This document shows, piece by piece, positions 61,335 through 64,000 of a stretch of DNA of 64,000 nt. Within the stretch, counting starts at the first letter, position 1. Each line of letters starts with the position of its first letter. The DNA is from Euglena gracilis (taxonomy: Eukaryota; Euglenida; Euglenophyceae; Euglenales): the NCBI GenBank assembly GCA_039621445.1, contig CP154956.1:84502474-84566473 (forward strand), read 5' to 3'. The translations under genes and the position numbers were made by a program. The notes beneath the pieces were generated by a model. It worked only from the letters and a program-made list of their open reading frames with translations. It did no database searches and was not told the origin of the DNA.

Positions 61335-62338
61335 AATCTTAAATTGAAATCATAGGTAAAGAGAGGGAGCCTGCATTGAAAAACATCAGAACACTTAGAG
61401 AGCGGTTTGCGCTATTTTGATGCTGAATTAGCGCAGTAGTTCGCTATATACAACAGCAGGCTGTAATAGTGGCAACGGAAGGTGCAGCGGCCGGTCCGCC
61501 AACTCTCCCCTTCCTCGGCCTTGCCTCCGGCTGCCGGGCCTGTGTCGGCCGCCGGCTTTCGCCGGCAGCCAAAAATTGCCAGAAGGCACAAATTACAAAG
61601 TCGCGGGTAACAGCCAATCAGTTAAAAAAACCCGCGACTTAAATTGGAAGCGGGTCAAATTTCGAAGCGCCTTCGAATTTGTTTTTTTTTCACAGAACTT
61701 GAGGGGTTTTCCCCAATATTTGGCAAGAAGGAATACTATTGTATTGAATGTGTCAATTGGACTTTGATTTGAAGTGGCAAGTTGAGTTTCATTGTTGGTC
61801 ATTGATCTATTGAAGTCATTGTCTTGAAGGAGCCTTTAACACCACCGCCCACCCTTCTATATCTTCACCTTCGCCACCGCTTTCACCACCGACGACCACT
61901 CCTTACCCCAGGTTTGTCACAATCCATTTGGACATTTCACAGTTTCGGTTTCTCAAACCAAGGTCTCAAAGTCCCAAAGTGTGTTGGTTTGTGGTTGGTC
62001 TTTGGGTTGGTTTGCCATCAAGGTGTGTGTGAGAGAGAGAGAAGTGAGATTTGCAATGCAAATGGCAGATTTTTCGATTTTGAGCAAAATTTCGGAAACC
62101 GCCAAAAAAAAGATCCTACGCACCGGCTGGGGTTGGGGAAACCACCTGGGTGAAAAAACGGGGGTTGACTTGAGCCCACCAACCCCTGGAGAAAGCGCAG
62201 GCCCCACCCCAGAAAAAACCTACCCCCCTGCTGTCGGAAGTCCTCCCCACCGGCGAGGACCCCCCGGGGCCCTCGGCCTGAAGGGACTCGGCGGTCGCGG
62301 GGGCGACCGGCAGTCCGGGGGTGGCGGGCCCGGTGAAC
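61335..62338. other. Upstream region of the 62,339 ORF
   Basis: Contains inverted words AAGTCGCGGGTAACAGC/ACCCGCGACTT (61,597-61,640) and TTTCGAAGCGCCTTCGAA. ACTCCTTACCCCAG/GTTTG at about 61,913 and GTGTGTGTGAGAGAGAGA follow. An in-frame stop at 62,279 bounds the ORF upstream. Confidence 0.4.
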
Positions 62339-64000
62339 ATGGTTAGCAGAGGTTGGCTCACTGACTTCGTCAGTGAGGATTTTTCAGATCCAGTGAACAT
62401 GGTAAGCAGAGGCAGTTTCACTGACCCTGTCAGTGAAAATTTTTCAGGAACGGTCAACACGGTCACAGAGGATTGTTCTGTTGGCTGTGCCAGCAGAATG
62501 GTACACGAGGGCAGTTTCAACAACCCAGTTGTCTGTGAATTTTCAGAAGAATCTGCAGAAATCTGCTCGTTTTCAGGTCAATCTGTCCGAGTTTCAGATT
62601 GTGGTGAAAATTTTCTGAGATCTGTGGCAGAAATCTATTTTCAGAACGAAAAGGAAACGGAGTTTTCTGCAGCCCAGTTTTCAGAACCTGTGGCATCATT
62701 GCAAATCGTGACGGAATCTGTGGCAGAAAACAATTTTCAGGCTGCAGAAACTTTATCGTCTTCACAATTTTCAGAAACGACACAGGAATCAGAATCTGAT
62801 TCTGATTCGGGGAGGGGGTCAATTACGTGCATAAGGCCCATCACGGTGGCAGGGCCAGAAAATTTTCAGCTGGTTCCACTGCACAGCAGTGATGAGGAAC
62901 CAGACCCCCCAGCTTACGAAAGCGAAACAGAGGAAAAAAAACAGGCTGAAAACGCCATAATTCAGGAAATGGTTATGCAAAGAATGAAAGCTGCTGGCAT
63001 GTGGCCAGTAAATTTTTCAGGTTTTCAGCAAATTTCTGCGTCGTCACGAGACAGCAGCCCAGGGCCAGAACAAAAAATGTTGTGTTTAACAGCCCAGCCA
63101 GAACCATTGCTGTTAACACAGAGTTCTGAAACGCAGTCAGCACAGCCAGCTGCAGCCCAGCTGCAGGTTTTTCAGCCAGCCCAGCCGTTTTCGGCTGAGA
63201 TGTCTGTCCCGGCCCAGATGCCTGGACAGGTTTTTCACCCAGCCCAGCAGTTTTCGGCTGGGTCATCTGTTCCAGCAATCATGGGGCCAGCCCAGATGAC
63301 TTCACAGGTTTTTCAGTCAGCCCAGCAGTTTTCGGCTGGGTCATCTGTCCCAGCAATCATGGGGCCAGCCCAGATGACTTCACAAGTTTTTCAGCCAGCC
63401 CAGCAGTTTTCAGCTGGGTCATCTGTTCCAGCAATCATGGGGCCAGCCCAGGTTTTTCAGCGAGCCCAGCAGTTTTCGGCTGAGTCATCTGTTCCAGCAA
63501 TCATGGGACCAGCCCAGATGCATGGGCAGGTTTTTCAGCCAGCGTTAACAATGTCTTCAAACACAGGCCCAGCCCAGGTTTTTCGACCAATTCAGCCAGA
63601 TTTTTCACAGACCCAGCCACAAAATTTACAGCCAAATACCAGTTTTTCTGCAGAAACTGGGTCCGAAAACCCTGAAAATCAGCATGATGTGGAAATGGAA
63701 TCGGGCTATGGCCAATCTGATGATGATTGGAACAATTGGGGTGAAGAAATCAGTTGTAAAATTGAATGTTTACATGGCAGACTTTTGGTGCAGGAAGGAA
63801 AAAACCCTGAAAAAACGGCTGAAATTCTGGTGGGTGAGGCAGAAAACAGGCTAAATCGGGCATTGGCCATGTCACATGGGCAGACATTGAATCTGGTCAA
63901 TGAGGCATTGGGCGTGCATGATCAGCGAATGGCTGATAACATTGCCATGGTGAAACGTGAAATTCAGGCTGAACTGAGTTCAACCGTAAACGACTTGCTT
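62339..64000 (+). CDS. PPAY-containing repeat and coiled-coil protein, runs off the window
   Basis: From ATG 62,339 the frame is open for 554 codons to the end. Residues 1-190: Ser/Glu/Phe-rich with repeats such as SRGSFTDPVSENFS and FSEPVASLQ; an ESESDSDSG stretch; then HSSDEEPDPPAYESETEE with PPAY at about 190-193. Residues about 270-410 contain four or five copies of a 25-residue repeat (QVFQPAQQFSAG SSVPAIMGPAQMTS). The rest is Gln/Pro-rich, then acidic (GYGQSDDDWNNWGEE) and a helical region (NRLNRALAMSHGQTLNLVNE, VHDQRMADNIAMVKREIQAE) likely to be a coiled coil. No membrane segment or signal peptide. The PPAY context matches the decayed gene at 47.5 kb. AT content and absence of G-runs set it apart from the repeats. 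Function unknown; a Gag-like protein is one idea. Confidence 0.6.
   Translation, partial: MVSRGWLTDFVSEDFSDPVNMVSRGSFTDPVSENFSGTVNTVTEDCSVGCASRMVHEGSFNNPVVCEFSEESAEICSFSGQSVRVSDCGENFLRSVAEIYFQNEKETEFSAAQFSEPVASLQIVTESVAENNFQAAETLSSSQFSETTQESESDSDSGRGSITCIRPITVAGPENFQLVPLHSSDEEPDPPAYESETEEKKQAENAIIQEMVMQRMKAAGMWPVNFSGFQQISASSRDSSPGPEQKMLCLTAQPEPLLLTQSSETQSAQPAAAQLQVFQPAQPFSAEMSVPAQMPGQVFHPAQQFSAGSSVPAIMGPAQMTSQVFQSAQQFSAGSSVPAIMGPAQMTSQVFQPAQQFSAGSSVPAIMGPAQVFQRAQQFSAESSVPAIMGPAQMHGQVFQPALTMSSNTGPAQVFRPIQPDFSQTQPQNLQPNTSFSAETGSENPENQHDVEMESGYGQSDDDWNNWGEEISCKIECLHGRLLVQEGKNPEKTAEILVGEAENRLNRALAMSHGQTLNLVNEALGVHDQRMADNIAMVKREIQAELSSTVNDLL

Overview
The window is nuclear DNA of a eukaryote, most likely a protist or other repeat-rich lineage. 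There are no operons or ribosome-binding sites. Coding pieces are broken into exons, and most of the sequence is transposon, minisatellite and satellite DNA with an extraordinary number of G and C homopolymer tracts. The species cannot be named from the sequence.

0-13 kb: a retroelement MTase-like fragment (minus), a palindrome-ended transposon, a broken FG-repeat/coiled-coil gene (minus), and a dismembered nest in which a DIRS retrotransposon had inserted into an RLE-type LINE. The DIRS and LINE pieces are now shuffled, and two successive inversions explain their order. 13-33 kb: a four-transmembrane protein gene with long introns (13.6-17.0 kb), one small coiled-coil exon pair (25.6 kb), and otherwise non-coding DNA holding hAT-type MITEs, a 1,016-bp TIR element, palindrome-ended elements, and an 18-bp/10-bp/AAAAGTGG minisatellite cassette seen several times.

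33.8-43.9 kb: two long DIRS elements. The first (33,801-38,490) keeps the complete DIRS design: inverted terminal repeats, an internal complementary region matching both ends, and overlapping frames for a Gag-like product, reverse transcriptase, RNase H plus methyltransferase-like domain, and tyrosine recombinase. Its target site is known because an empty copy lies at 26.44 kb. The second (39,330-43,868) is mutated and has the recombinase catalytic block flipped in place. 44.6-48.6 kb: decayed coiled-coil genes, one built on a CCGC-N4-GCGG hairpin-coding repeat and one with a PPAY motif. 49.7-56.6 kb: a complex satellite array. 56.6-64 kb: putative minus-strand exons (one set with a signal peptide and a GT-AG intron), a 118-bp minisatellite, and a long plus-strand ORF (62,339 to the window end) with a PPAY motif and tandem repeats.

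A recurrent theme is short non-autonomous DNA transposons whose inverted ends are G/C homopolymers. At least six share TA target duplications. In three of them, bridging the insertion at one TA gives an uninterrupted reading frame in the host ORF, which dates them as insertions into formerly intact coding DNA.
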